Shown piece after piece: positions 6,993-15,306 of a DNA stretch of 19,490 bases. The position numbers and the translations under genes were made by a program. Source of the stretch: Mycoplasmatota bacterium (GTDB lineage: Bacteria; Bacillota_I; Bacilli_A; RF39; UBA660). The stretch spans positions 1-19,490 of the forward strand of contig JAAZHK010000056.1 of the NCBI GenBank assembly GCA_012510745.1, given 5' to 3'. Under the pieces are notes generated by a model that saw only the letters and a program-made list of their open reading frames with translations, was not told where the DNA came from and ran no database searches. How positions within the stretch are numbered: position 1 is the first letter of the stretch; each line of letters begins with the position of its first letter.

Positions 6993-8476
6993 AGGAATTT
7001 AGCGATCAAGAACAAGTTAGAAGAAATAAAATCTCAAATATTAAAAGAAATTGTAACCCCTACCCAGACAGATATGAAATAAATTATAATTTAAAAGAAA
7101 TTAAAGATCTTAATGACGGTGTAAATAATGTTAAAGTAGCTGGAAGAATAGTGTTAATGAGAAAAATGGGAAAAATAAGTTTTTTAACAATTCGGGATAT
7201 AGAAGGTTCTGCTCAAATTTCAATTAAAATCGATTTAGTTGGAGAAAAACAATACGAGTTTTTTAAAGATAATTTTGATTTGGGAGATTTTATAGGAGTA
7301 GAGGGTGAGATATTTACTACCCATACTGGTGAAAAAACAATTAGGGCTAATACTTTTGTTTTTTTAGGAAAAGCTTTGAAACCATTGCCAGAAAAGTTCC
7401 ACGGTTTGAATGATCCAGAACTTTGTTATCGTCAGCGTTATTTAGATTTGATTATGAACCAGGATACTAGAGATACATTTTTAACTAGAATTAAATTCAT
7501 TAAAGAAATAAGAAATTATTTAGATAATTTAGGTTATTTAGAAATCGAAACTCCTATTTTAAATAATAAACCTAGCGGGGCAATTGCTAAACCATTTAAA
7601 TCTTATCATAATGCTTTAGATATGGAAGTCTATTTACGTATAGCACCAGAAACTTATATGAAAAGAGCTGTTATTGCTGGTATGCCTAAGGTGTTCGAAA
7701 TAGCGAGATGCTTTAGGAATGAGGGTATAGATGCAACACACTTACAAGACTTTACAATGATTGAGGCATATCAATCTTATTATAATTATCAAGATAACAT
7801 GAAACTAATTCAAGATATGTTACAAGCTATTATTAAAAAAATGTATGGTACTTTAAATATCAAAATTGGTGATAAGGAAATAGATTTATCTGGTAATTGG
7901 CCAAGCAATTCTTTTAGAGATTTAATTATAAAATATGCTGATATAGATATTGCACAATACAATACTAAGGAATTATTATTGAAAAAGATTCAAGAAAATA
8001 ATATAGATCTTGAAAGCTCTACCCCAATAGAAAATTTAGGCTATGGCAATTTAGTAGATTATTTATATAAAAAAGTAGCAAGGCCTAATATTGTGGGTCC
8101 TATATATTTGGTAAATCATCCAATTAGTCTATCTCCTCTTGCTAGAGCTAATGATGAAAAACCAGAAATTACAGATCGTTTTCAATTAATAATTAATGGG
8201 GCAGAAATAGTTAATGGATTTTCAGAGTTGGTAGATCCTCAGGAACAAGAAAGAAGATTGCTAGAGCAATCTAAATTAAAAGCAGCGGGTGATGATGAGG
8301 CTATGGATATGGATTATGATTATATAACAGCAATGGAATATGGTATGCCTCCAATTAGTGGTTGGGGAATGGGCATTGATAGGCTTATTCAATTACTAAC
8401 TAATAGCAACAATATTAAAGACGTTGTTCTATTTCCTTTAATGAGACAGACCATAAATGAGGAAATAAAAAAATAA
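6989..8476 (+). CDS. lysS: Lysyl-tRNA synthetase, class II
   Basis: Charges tRNA-Lys with lysine in the cytoplasm. The 495-residue length is typical. The N-terminal OB-fold anticodon-binding domain is at about residues 48-140 (VKVAGRIVLMRKMGKISFLTIRD). The class II core has the dimer-interface motif 1 near ETPIL, motif 2 with RCFRNEGIDATHLQDFTMIE, and motif 3 GWGMGIDRL from residue 458. The start lies 8-9 nt after GGAGG inside the end of dusB, so translation is probably coupled. A new promoter follows, so lysS probably ends this unit, although I see no terminator hairpin immediately after it. Confidence 0.98.
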   Translation: MKEFSDQEQVRRNKISNIKRNCNPYPDRYEINYNLKEIKDLNDGVNNVKVAGRIVLMRKMGKISFLTIRDIEGSAQISIKIDLVGEKQYEFFKDNFDLGDFIGVEGEIFTTHTGEKTIRANTFVFLGKALKPLPEKFHGLNDPELCYRQRYLDLIMNQDTRDTFLTRIKFIKEIRNYLDNLGYLEIETPILNNKPSGAIAKPFKSYHNALDMEVYLRIAPETYMKRAVIAGMPKVFEIARCFRNEGIDATHLQDFTMIEAYQSYYNYQDNMKLIQDMLQAIIKKMYGTLNIKIGDKEIDLSGNWPSNSFRDLIIKYADIDIAQYNTKELLLKKIQENNIDLESSTPIENLGYGNLVDYLYKKVARPNIVGPIYLVNHPISLSPLARANDEKPEITDRFQLIINGAEIVNGFSELVDPQEQERRLLEQSKLKAAGDDEAMDMDYDYITAMEYGMPPISGWGMGIDRLIQLLTNSNNIKDVVLFPLMRQTINEEIKK

Positions 8477-8481
8477 TAAAC

Positions 8482-8522
8482 TTGTAAAAATAATGTTTTG
8501 TTGTATAATATAATTTATACAA
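8482..8522 (+). promoter_or_regulatory. Promoter of the transporter gene with an overlapping inverted repeat
   Basis: TTGTAA (8482-8487) and a perfect TATAAT (8504-8509) are 16 nt apart. An exact 8-bp inverted repeat, TTGTATAA (8501-8508) and TTATACAA (8515-8522), covers the -10 element and the expected start site. This geometry suits a repressor operator, although AT-rich palindromes also arise by chance. Confidence 0.6.
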
Positions 8523-8550
8523 TGATAAAAATGAAAGGATTTAATATATT

Positions 8551-10305
8551 ATGGAAATTATTTATTTAACTTTAATTATAATTTTATTAATAGGAAATTA
8601 TAAATTATTTGAAAAAGCTCATCAGGCAGGTTGGAAAAGCCTTATACCTTTTTATAATAATTGGTTAATGCTTGAAATTGCTGAAATGAAGCGTTGGTTA
8701 ATTTTTATACCAATAGTTAATGTTGTTGCATCTATGATTGCCTTGTATAAAATATCGATTTTATTTAAAAAGTCTAAGACTTTTGCTATATTATCAATGT
8801 TTTTCTCGTTTATTACTATTCCAGTATTAGCATTTGGTCGCGATAGATATAAAAAATCACCAGCAGCAAAAACCAAAAAGATAATAATAGAAGAAAAAAA
8901 AGAGATTGTTAAAAAATATAATTTGTTAATTACACTTGGAATTATTATTTTAGCTGTTGTATTATTATCGTGGCTATTACCGACAACTTATTATAATCAA
9001 GTCTTAACAGAAGATGTTAAATATCAAGTTGGTATTTTTGATGTATTTAATTATTTTGTTGTAGCAGCTACTTATTTTAGTAATATTTTAATTTTAATCT
9101 TAACTATAGGAGTTTTTTATACGTTATTAAATAAAATAGATGCCTACGCTAAATTAATTAATAAAATATCTAGTGGATTTAATAATAAAAAATGGTTGTT
9201 TATATCGCTTGCAGTTGTTTTTCTTTCAGTATTAACAGCTCTTACAGGTTTAACAGTACCTATGTTATTCATGTTCCCATTTATTATTAGTGTATTATTT
9301 GCTATGGGTTATAACAAGTTCACAGCAGCATTGGTTACTATCGGTTCAGTATCTGTTGGTTATGTAGGATTAATTTATATGCCGGAGAATACATCTTTAG
9401 TTAACACTATTTTCGCTTTAGAAAATGGTAACGAATTACTTGCTCGAATTGTAATTCTTGTGTTGGGTATTGCTATTTTGATTTACAATACTTTAAAATA
9501 CGTTAAAGATAAAAAACAAAATAAAATAACTCCGGCTGAAATAAAAGAATATGTTCCTACTTTAAATGATACTAAAGTTAGAATTTGGCCAATGATAATT
9601 ATTTTAGATGTTATTTGTTTAATATTTATGATTGGTATGATCCCATGGGAAACAGAATTAAATATTAAAATATTTGCAAATGCCACAAATTGGATCAAAG
9701 AGTTTTCTATTGGCAGTATGCCTATTCTTTATAAATTGTTAGGTGAAATTCCTGCTTTTGGAACTTGGAGTGCTCTAGAATATACTGTTGTGCTTATAAT
9801 CGGTATAATTTTATTAGCTTTAATATATAAAATAAGTTTTAAGGATTTAGTAGACGCTATAATAGACGGTGTTAGAAAACATATTCCAACAGTTATGCTA
9901 TTAATCTTGGCTTATATGGTGCTTGTAATAACTTTATCACATCCATTTCTATTGACTATAGTAAAATTTTTATTAGAATTAACTAAAGGATTTAACATTG
10001 TAACTATGTCATTAGTTAGTTTTATTACTGCTTTCTTTACTGTTGAAAAATATTATGCTTCATTAATATTACTTGAATATGTAAAAAGTGTGATAACAGA
10101 TACTGCTTTACATCCTTTAATAGCTGTTTTAGTTCAAGCCATGAATGGTTTAGCTTTACTAATAGCGCCTACTAGTATTATATTGTTAGCAACTTTGGCG
10201 TATTTAAAAATAAGTTTTAAAGATTGGATGAAGTTTATAACCAAAATAATTTTACAATTAATAGTTATATTGTTTATTGTATTTATTATAATGATATTAA
10301 TTTAA
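8551..10305 (+). CDS. Membrane transporter: DUF5684-like N-terminus fused to a YfcC/C4-dicarboxylate-type carrier
   Basis: The 584-residue protein has two parts. Residues 1-100 resemble DUF5684: a hydrophobic helix, then KAHQAGWKSLIPFYNNWLM, then IFIPIVNVVASMIALYKISILFKKS and a GRDRY end, with 3-4 helices. A charged linker (about 101-122, EEKKEIVKK) leads to a carrier of about 460 residues with some ten hydrophobic segments. Its features (SWLLPT, a TGLTVPMLFMFPFI segment, GSVSVGYVG, and an ALVQAMNGLALLIAPTS segment near the end) look like the YfcC family of the DcuC/ArcD ion-transporter group, whose members are predicted to move amino acids or C4-dicarboxylates. I judged this from memory of the families, so the substrate is unknown. 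It has its own promoter and terminator and separates lysS from clpC, unlike Bacillus. The ribosome site is GAAAGGA near 8533, with a longer than usual spacer of about 11 nt. Confidence 0.75.
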   Translation: MEIIYLTLIIILLIGNYKLFEKAHQAGWKSLIPFYNNWLMLEIAEMKRWLIFIPIVNVVASMIALYKISILFKKSKTFAILSMFFSFITIPVLAFGRDRYKKSPAAKTKKIIIEEKKEIVKKYNLLITLGIIILAVVLLSWLLPTTYYNQVLTEDVKYQVGIFDVFNYFVVAATYFSNILILILTIGVFYTLLNKIDAYAKLINKISSGFNNKKWLFISLAVVFLSVLTALTGLTVPMLFMFPFIISVLFAMGYNKFTAALVTIGSVSVGYVGLIYMPENTSLVNTIFALENGNELLARIVILVLGIAILIYNTLKYVKDKKQNKITPAEIKEYVPTLNDTKVRIWPMIIILDVICLIFMIGMIPWETELNIKIFANATNWIKEFSIGSMPILYKLLGEIPAFGTWSALEYTVVLIIGIILLALIYKISFKDLVDAIIDGVRKHIPTVMLLILAYMVLVITLSHPFLLTIVKFLLELTKGFNIVTMSLVSFITAFFTVEKYYASLILLEYVKSVITDTALHPLIAVLVQAMNGLALLIAPTSIILLATLAYLKISFKDWMKFITKIILQLIVILFIVFIIMILI

Positions 10306-10330
10306 GATCTAGAAATAGATCTTTTTTTTT
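10304..10330 (+). terminator. Intrinsic terminator after the transporter gene
   Basis: An 8-bp perfect stem AAGATCTA/TAGATCTT (10304-10311 with 10316-10323) closes a GAAA tetraloop and continues into an uninterrupted T run. The stop codon TAA overlaps the first stem bases. Confidence 0.92.
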
Positions 10331-10391
10331 GTATAAAAAAGATATTTAATTATCAAAATATATACATAGAATATATAGAGAGGAGAAAAGT

Positions 10392-12686
10392 ATGTTTTCA
10401 AAATTTAGTGAAGAGGCTCAAAGAGTTTTGGTTAATGCTAAAAGAGAAATGTTAAAACTAAAACATCCTTATATTGGTAGTGAGCATTTAGTATTAGCTA
10501 TATTAGCTAACGATAGTTATATTAGTAGACAATTAAAAAGTTATCAATTAACATATAAGAGATTTAAAGATGAGATTATTAAAATTATTGGTGTAGGAAG
10601 TGAAATTAATAAATGGTTTTTATATACACCTTTGTTAAAACAAACAGTTGAAACAGCTATATTAAATGCTAAAGAAGTTGATAAACCTGTATCTAGTGAA
10701 CACTTATTTTTAGCTATTTTAGAAGAAGGGGAAGGAATAGCTATTCGTTTAATAATTGGAATGGGTATTGATATAGAAAAGATGTATAGTGATTTAATGC
10801 CTAAAAATGATGTTTCTAGAGTGAAGAATAAAAAGAAATTAATAATTGAAGATTATAGTGTAGATTTGACTAAAAAAGCGGACAACAATGAATTAGATCC
10901 AGTAGTTGGTCGAGACAAAGAAATAAATCGTCTTATTGAAATCTTATCAAGGAGATGTAAAAATAACCCCTTATTGATAGGAGATGCAGGTGTTGGAAAA
11001 ACCGCTATAGTAGAAGAATTAAGTAGACAAATTGTAGCAAAAGAGGTCCCAGATACTTTACAAAATAAAAGAATATTATCATTATCAACAGCTGTATTAG
11101 TTGCCGGAACTAAATATCGAGGAGAATTTGAAGAAAGAATTAGTAAAATAATAAAAGAAGTCGAAAATAATCAAGATATTATCCTTTTTATTGATGAGGT
11201 TCATACTTTAGTTGGAGCAGGAGGGGCCGAGGGAGCAATAGATGCTTCTAACATTCTGAAGCCGGCTTTAGCAAGAGGTAAAATTAAATTGATAGGAGCA
11301 ACGACAACAGATGAATACAAAAGTTTTATAGCACAAGATAGAGCTTTAGATAGACGCTTTCAAATTATTAATATAAACGAACCCAATAAGGAAGAAACCT
11401 TATTAATTTTAAAGAAATTAAATCCGATTTATGAGGGTTTTCATGGGGTTAAAGTAGATGATAATATATTAAAATTAATTATAGAGCTTAGTAGTAAATA
11501 CATTTATGAACGTAAACAACCGGATAAAGCTATAGACATTTTAGATGAAGTATGTGCAAAAGTATCATTAAAAAGCGATTATAAAACTAATGATATAACA
11601 GCTTTAAAACAAAATTTAACAAAAATAATTAAAGAAAAAAATAAAATGATTATTGAAAATAATTTTGAATTAGCGAGCACTCTAAAAGAAGAAGAACAAA
11701 AACTAGAAAGTAAAATCAATTCCCTAGAATTAAAAATAATGACAAAAAACAAAAACAAACAAGTTACCAAAGAAGATGTTGCTCATATTGTTAATATTAA
11801 AACTAAAATTCCTATTTATGAAATAGATAAGGAAAGTATTAAAAATTTAAATAAATTAGAAGTTGTATTAAAGGAACGTATATTTGGGCAGGATGAGGCG
11901 ATAAATACAATTGTTAATATAACAAAAAGGATAAAGTTAGGTTATAAACAAGAAAACAAACCAGAATCAATATTATTAATTGGTAAAAGTGGTGTTGGAA
12001 AAACCTACTTAATTAAAGAATATGCTAAAGAATTATTTGAAAATAATTTTATTAGATTAGATATGACTGAATTTAAAGAGAGTCATTCTATAAGTAAAAT
12101 TTTAGGAGCTCCACCTGGTTATTTAGGATATAATGATAATAAGAATATTTTGGAGGAAATAAAAAACAAGCCTCACGCTTTAGTATTGTTAGATGAAATA
12201 GATAAAGCTCATCCTGAGGTTTTAAATATCTTTTTCCAAATTTTAGATGAGGGGTCCATAAAAGACTCTAAAGGTAATGTTGTTAGGTTTGATAATAATA
12301 TTATATTTATGACTGCAAATGCAAATTGTAATTACGATAATATTGGTTTTCATGATAATAAAAATACGTTTAATAATTTAAGTAATTATATTAATCCTCT
12401 TTTAATTAATCGAATTAACCATATAATAAAAATGGAGAATTTAACAGAAACAGAAATAAGAAAGATAATTAAAAACAAATTAAAACAAAAACAACAAGAG
12501 TTAAAATTAAAAGCAATAAATTTAAGTGTAAACAACAATATTATTAAAGAAATATTAGAATTATCTAACTATAAGGAAACCGGGGCTAGAAAAATAGAAA
12601 AGATAGTTAATAATAAAATTGATTCAATGATTATTGATAATATTATTGATGGTAAAACAGATATTAAGATTTCTTCTATTGTTTGA
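10392..12686 (+). CDS. clpC: ATP-dependent Clp protease ATPase subunit ClpC
   Basis: Hsp100 unfoldase that feeds substrates to ClpP. The 764-residue protein has the Clp-N double repeat (about 1-140); AAA-1 with Walker A GDAGVGKT (197-204), Walker B FIDE (Asp268-Glu269) and a DRALDRRFQ arginine segment; a short coiled M-domain with a UVR-like stretch (about 405-450); then AAA-2 with GKSGVGKT (531-538), Asp601-Glu602, and a GAR sensor-2 region. The tripeptide IGF at 651-653, in the loop where ClpX and ClpA carry their ClpP-docking tripeptide, argues for protease partnership rather than ClpB-type disaggregation. It is shorter than Bacillus ClpC (about 810). ctsR, mcsA and mcsB are not beside it, and I see no CIRCE or CtsR heptad repeat in the 60 nt upstream. 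A weak TTTAAT/TAGAAT promoter is possible at 10345-10372; the ribosome site is GAGAGGAG. Confidence 0.96.
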   Translation: MFSKFSEEAQRVLVNAKREMLKLKHPYIGSEHLVLAILANDSYISRQLKSYQLTYKRFKDEIIKIIGVGSEINKWFLYTPLLKQTVETAILNAKEVDKPVSSEHLFLAILEEGEGIAIRLIIGMGIDIEKMYSDLMPKNDVSRVKNKKKLIIEDYSVDLTKKADNNELDPVVGRDKEINRLIEILSRRCKNNPLLIGDAGVGKTAIVEELSRQIVAKEVPDTLQNKRILSLSTAVLVAGTKYRGEFEERISKIIKEVENNQDIILFIDEVHTLVGAGGAEGAIDASNILKPALARGKIKLIGATTTDEYKSFIAQDRALDRRFQIININEPNKEETLLILKKLNPIYEGFHGVKVDDNILKLIIELSSKYIYERKQPDKAIDILDEVCAKVSLKSDYKTNDITALKQNLTKIIKEKNKMIIENNFELASTLKEEEQKLESKINSLELKIMTKNKNKQVTKEDVAHIVNIKTKIPIYEIDKESIKNLNKLEVVLKERIFGQDEAINTIVNITKRIKLGYKQENKPESILLIGKSGVGKTYLIKEYAKELFENNFIRLDMTEFKESHSISKILGAPPGYLGYNDNKNILEEIKNKPHALVLLDEIDKAHPEVLNIFFQILDEGSIKDSKGNVVRFDNNIIFMTANANCNYDNIGFHDNKNTFNNLSNYINPLLINRINHIIKMENLTETEIRKIIKNKLKQKQQELKLKAINLSVNNNIIKEILELSNYKETGARKIEKIVNNKIDSMIIDNIIDGKTDIKISSIV

Positions 12687-12709
12687 CAATGAAGGTAGTC
12701 TTTTTTTCT
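12666..12709 (+). terminator. Probable terminator overlapping the end of clpC
   Basis: CTTC and ATTGT (12673-12676, 12678-12682) pair with ACAAT and GAAG (12686-12694) around a 3-nt loop and one bulged T. An outer AAGA/TCTT (12666-12669 with 12699-12702) can extend it, and a T-rich run follows. The clpC TGA stop lies in the loop region. Confidence 0.6.
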
Positions 12710-12720
12710 TTTAAAAATCA

Positions 12721-12752
12721 TGATATACTATATTAAATATAATACATATAAT
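12721..12752 (+). promoter_or_regulatory. Promoter region of cysS with three -10-like elements
   Basis: An extended -10 TGATATACT is at 12721-12729, and perfect TATAAT hexamers are at 12738-12743 and 12747-12752. None has a convincing -35 element. The last lies 6 nt before the AGGGGA ribosome site, the same tight spacing as at recU, dusB and mrnC. Which one is used cannot be told from the sequence. Confidence 0.5.
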
Positions 12753-12770
12753 TAATTGAGGGGATATGTA

Positions 12771-14156
12771 ATGAAAATATATAATACTTTAACTCGAAAA
12801 ATTGAGCAATTTATTCCTTATGAAAAGGGAATTGTTCGTATGTATACATGTGGTCCTACTGTGTATCATTATGCCCATATTGGTAATTTAAGAAGTTATA
12901 TTGTTGAAGATATATTAGAAAAAGCACTTATTTATATGGGATATAAAGTTAAAAGGGCTATGAATATAACTGATATTGGTCATTTAACGAATGATTCTGA
13001 TGATGGGAATGACAAAATGGTAGAAGGAGCTAAAAAAGAGAATAAAAGTGTTTTAGAAATAGCTGCAAAATACACTAAAAGTTTCTTTGAAGATGCTGAA
13101 AAACTAAATATTAAGAAACCAGATATTATTGTGCCTGCAACAACTTTAATAAAAGATTATATAATAATAATTCAATCTTTAATTGATAAAGAATATGCTT
13201 ATTTATCTAATGGTAACGTTTATTTTGATACTACAAAAATAGATCAATATTATGTTTTAACTAATCAAATGGCAGAGGAATTAAATGTTGCTTCAAGAGA
13301 TGCTGTAGAAGAAGATATTTATAAAAAGAATAGTGCTGATTTTGTTTTATGGTTTACTAAATCTAAATTTGATGACCAAGAATTAAAATGGGATTCACCT
13401 TGGGGTAGGGGCTATCCGGGATGGCATATTGAATGTTCAACTATTGCATTAAAATATTTGGGTGAATATTTAGACATTCACTGCGGAGGAGTAGATAATA
13501 TTTTTCCTCATCATACTAATGAAATAGCACAAGCGGAGGCTGTTATTGATCATCAATGGTGTAAATATTGGTTTCACATTGAACATTTAAATGATAATAA
13601 AGGAAAGATGAGTAAATCTTCAGGCGATGTTTTAACTTTATCTTTTTTAGAAAGTAAGGGTTATAATCCAATAGTTTATCGTTTTTATTGTTTACAATCT
13701 CATTATCGTAATCAATTGTTGTTTACATATGAATCTTTAGACGGTGCTGATAGAGCATATAAAAAATTAAAAGCTAGGATTTTAGCTTTAAAAAAGGATG
13801 GAGAACTTGATTATCAAAAAATCAAGTCCTATGATCAACAATTTAGAGAAGCTATTAGTAACGATTTAAATACTGCTTTAATGATAACTACTGTTTTTGA
13901 TGTTTTAAAAGATAAACAATTAAATGAATCTAGTAAGATTTATTTGATAAAAAATTTCGAAAAAGTGCTTTCTTTAAACTTGTTTAAAGAAGAAACAAAT
14001 AAATTTACAGATGAAGAAATGGTAAAAATTAAAGCCAGAGATCAAGCGAAAAAAGAAAAGGATTTTATAACAGCTGATAAAATAAGGGAAGAGTTATTAA
14101 AAACAGGAATTAAAACTTATGATACAAAAGAGGGTAGTAAATATGAAAGGGAATAA
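12771..14156 (+). CDS. cysS: Cysteinyl-tRNA synthetase
   Basis: Class I synthetase charging tRNA-Cys. The HIGH-type motif is HIGN at residues 36-39, and the KMSKS motif is present as GKMSKSSG. Zinc ligands expected for the family are visible: Cys27 in YTCGPTVY, Cys in HIECSTIA, and His and Glu in FPHHTNEIAQ. The 461-residue length is normal. I chose ATG 12771 over the in-frame TTG 12756, because GAGGGGA at 12758-12763 is the ribosome site. In Bacillus cysS is followed by mrnC; here a membrane metalloprotease gene lies between them, starting 2 nt after the cysS stop. Confidence 0.97.
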   Translation: MKIYNTLTRKIEQFIPYEKGIVRMYTCGPTVYHYAHIGNLRSYIVEDILEKALIYMGYKVKRAMNITDIGHLTNDSDDGNDKMVEGAKKENKSVLEIAAKYTKSFFEDAEKLNIKKPDIIVPATTLIKDYIIIIQSLIDKEYAYLSNGNVYFDTTKIDQYYVLTNQMAEELNVASRDAVEEDIYKKNSADFVLWFTKSKFDDQELKWDSPWGRGYPGWHIECSTIALKYLGEYLDIHCGGVDNIFPHHTNEIAQAEAVIDHQWCKYWFHIEHLNDNKGKMSKSSGDVLTLSFLESKGYNPIVYRFYCLQSHYRNQLLFTYESLDGADRAYKKLKARILALKKDGELDYQKIKSYDQQFREAISNDLNTALMITTVFDVLKDKQLNESSKIYLIKNFEKVLSLNLFKEETNKFTDEEMVKIKARDQAKKEKDFITADKIREELLKTGIKTYDTKEGSKYERE

Positions 14157-14158
14157 TT

Positions 14159-14845
14159 ATGAATGATTTTATTTTAAATGAAGGACTGATTATATTAGGT
14201 TTAATTATTTCTTTAGGTGCTCAAATATTTGTTAAAAGTACTTATAATAAATATAGAGTAATTGATAATAATAATAAAAAAAGCGGTTTTGAGATAGCTA
14301 AAGAAATATTGGAAAAAAATAACATCAAAGACATTCACATTATTGAAACAAAAGGCATATTAACTGACCATTATGATCCCGTTAGAAAGACTGTGAAGTT
14401 GTCAACAGAAGTTTTTAATGATAATTCGATAGCTTCAACTAGTATATCAGCTCACGAAATAGGTCATGTTTTACAACATAAACAAGGATATCAATTAATT
14501 AAAATTAGAAATGGTGTTTTACCACTAGCTATTGTAGGTAATAAATTTGGATATATAGCAATTTTATTAGGTTTAATTATGGGGTATATAAATTTAGTTT
14601 GGTTAGGGATTGCTTTGATAATGTTAGTTTTATTATTTCAATTAGTAACTCTGCCGGTAGAACTAAATGCTTCTTCAAGGGCTCAGGTTCAGCTGCAAAA
14701 ACTTTCACTTATTGATGAAGAAGAAAAAGAAGGAGTTAATGTAATGTTAAAAGCCGCTGCGTTTACATATATAGCTAGTTTATTAACGACAATATTACAA
14801 CTTCTACGTTTAATCATTCTTGCTGGTAATCAAAGAGATAAATAA
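14159..14845 (+). CDS. Zinc-dependent membrane metalloprotease, YugP family
   Basis: Putative membrane-bound peptidase of the YugP (neutral zinc metallopeptidase) family; its substrates are not established. The 228-residue protein has an N-terminal transmembrane helix (about 7-25), the zinc motif HEIGH (His99, Glu100, His103) within SAHEIGHVLQH, two hydrophobic helices (about 122-162), and the motif TLPVELNASSRA whose Glu168 is the likely third zinc ligand. A final hydrophobic segment (about 205-222) follows. All expected catalytic residues are present. It starts 2 nt after cysS with GAAAGGGA upstream, so it is probably co-transcribed with cysS. Confidence 0.88.
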   Translation: MNDFILNEGLIILGLIISLGAQIFVKSTYNKYRVIDNNNKKSGFEIAKEILEKNNIKDIHIIETKGILTDHYDPVRKTVKLSTEVFNDNSIASTSISAHEIGHVLQHKQGYQLIKIRNGVLPLAIVGNKFGYIAILLGLIMGYINLVWLGIALIMLVLLFQLVTLPVELNASSRAQVQLQKLSLIDEEEKEGVNVMLKAAAFTYIASLLTTILQLLRLIILAGNQRDK

Positions 14846-14878
14846 AGAAACGAATTATATACCAAAACGAAAAATTAG

Positions 14879-14903
14879 AGCTAGTTATTATAACTAGCTT
14901 TTA
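14879..14903 (+). terminator. Probable terminator after the YugP-family gene
   Basis: A perfect 9-bp stem AGCTAGTTA/TAACTAGCT (14879-14887 with 14891-14899) with loop TTA is followed by only a short run of T and preceded by A-rich sequence. The mrnC extended -10 element begins immediately after it. Confidence 0.65.
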
Positions 14904-14912
14904 TGATATAAT
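14904..14912 (+). promoter_or_regulatory. Extended -10 promoter of mrnC-rlmB-sigma
   Basis: TGATATAAT, identical to the dusB element, lies 7 nt before a GGTG ribosome site (14920-14923) and 16 nt before the ATG. The expected leader is about 10 nt. No clear -35 element is visible; the region where it would lie is the terminator stem. Confidence 0.65.
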
Positions 14913-14928
14913 TAACTTTGGTGATACT

Positions 14929-15306
14929 ATGAATACAAAAGAAATTAATATTTTAGCTTTAGCTTTTTTAGGTGATTCTGTATATGAATTATATATTAGA
15001 GATTATTTATTAAAAAAAGGAATTAACGATGTTAATAAATTACAAAAAGAAACTGTAAAATATGTTAGTGCTAAAAATCAAGCAGCTATAATAGAAAAAT
15101 TACAAAAGGAGGGTTTTTTTTCGTCATCGGAAATGAATATTATTAAAAGAGGTAGAAATAATCGAAGCTCTAATCATCCTAAAAACTGTGATATTCTAAC
15201 TTATAAATATGCTACAGGATTAGAAGCTTTAGTTGGCGAATTATATTTAAAGAAAAATACAAATAGATTAGAACAATTATTTAATAAGATTTGGGAGGAA
15301 AATTAA
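14929..15306 (+). CDS. mrnC: Mini-ribonuclease III (23S rRNA maturation)
   Basis: RNase III-type nuclease without a dsRNA-binding domain that processes the ends of 23S rRNA in Firmicutes. The 125-residue product has the RNase III signature LALAFLGDSVYELYIRDYL with Asp16 as metal ligand, then YVSAKNQA, the conserved KRGRN (73-77), PKNCD, and the second catalytic segment YATGLEALVGELYL (93-106). Length is typical. Its stop directly abuts the rlmB start, and the pairing of two 23S rRNA maturation genes is as in Bacillus. Confidence 0.95.
   Translation: MNTKEINILALAFLGDSVYELYIRDYLLKKGINDVNKLQKETVKYVSAKNQAAIIEKLQKEGFFSSSEMNIIKRGRNNRSSNHPKNCDILTYKYATGLEALVGELYLKKNTNRLEQLFNKIWEEN

Noticed and set aside
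10331..10391. CIRCE or CtsR operator upstream of clpC
   Set aside because: Neither the TTAGCACTC inverted repeat nor GGTCAAA heptads are present.
12683..12688. TTGACA at the clpC stop as a -35 element for cysS
   Set aside because: No -10 element lies 16-18 nt downstream; the bases are better explained as part of the clpC terminator stem.
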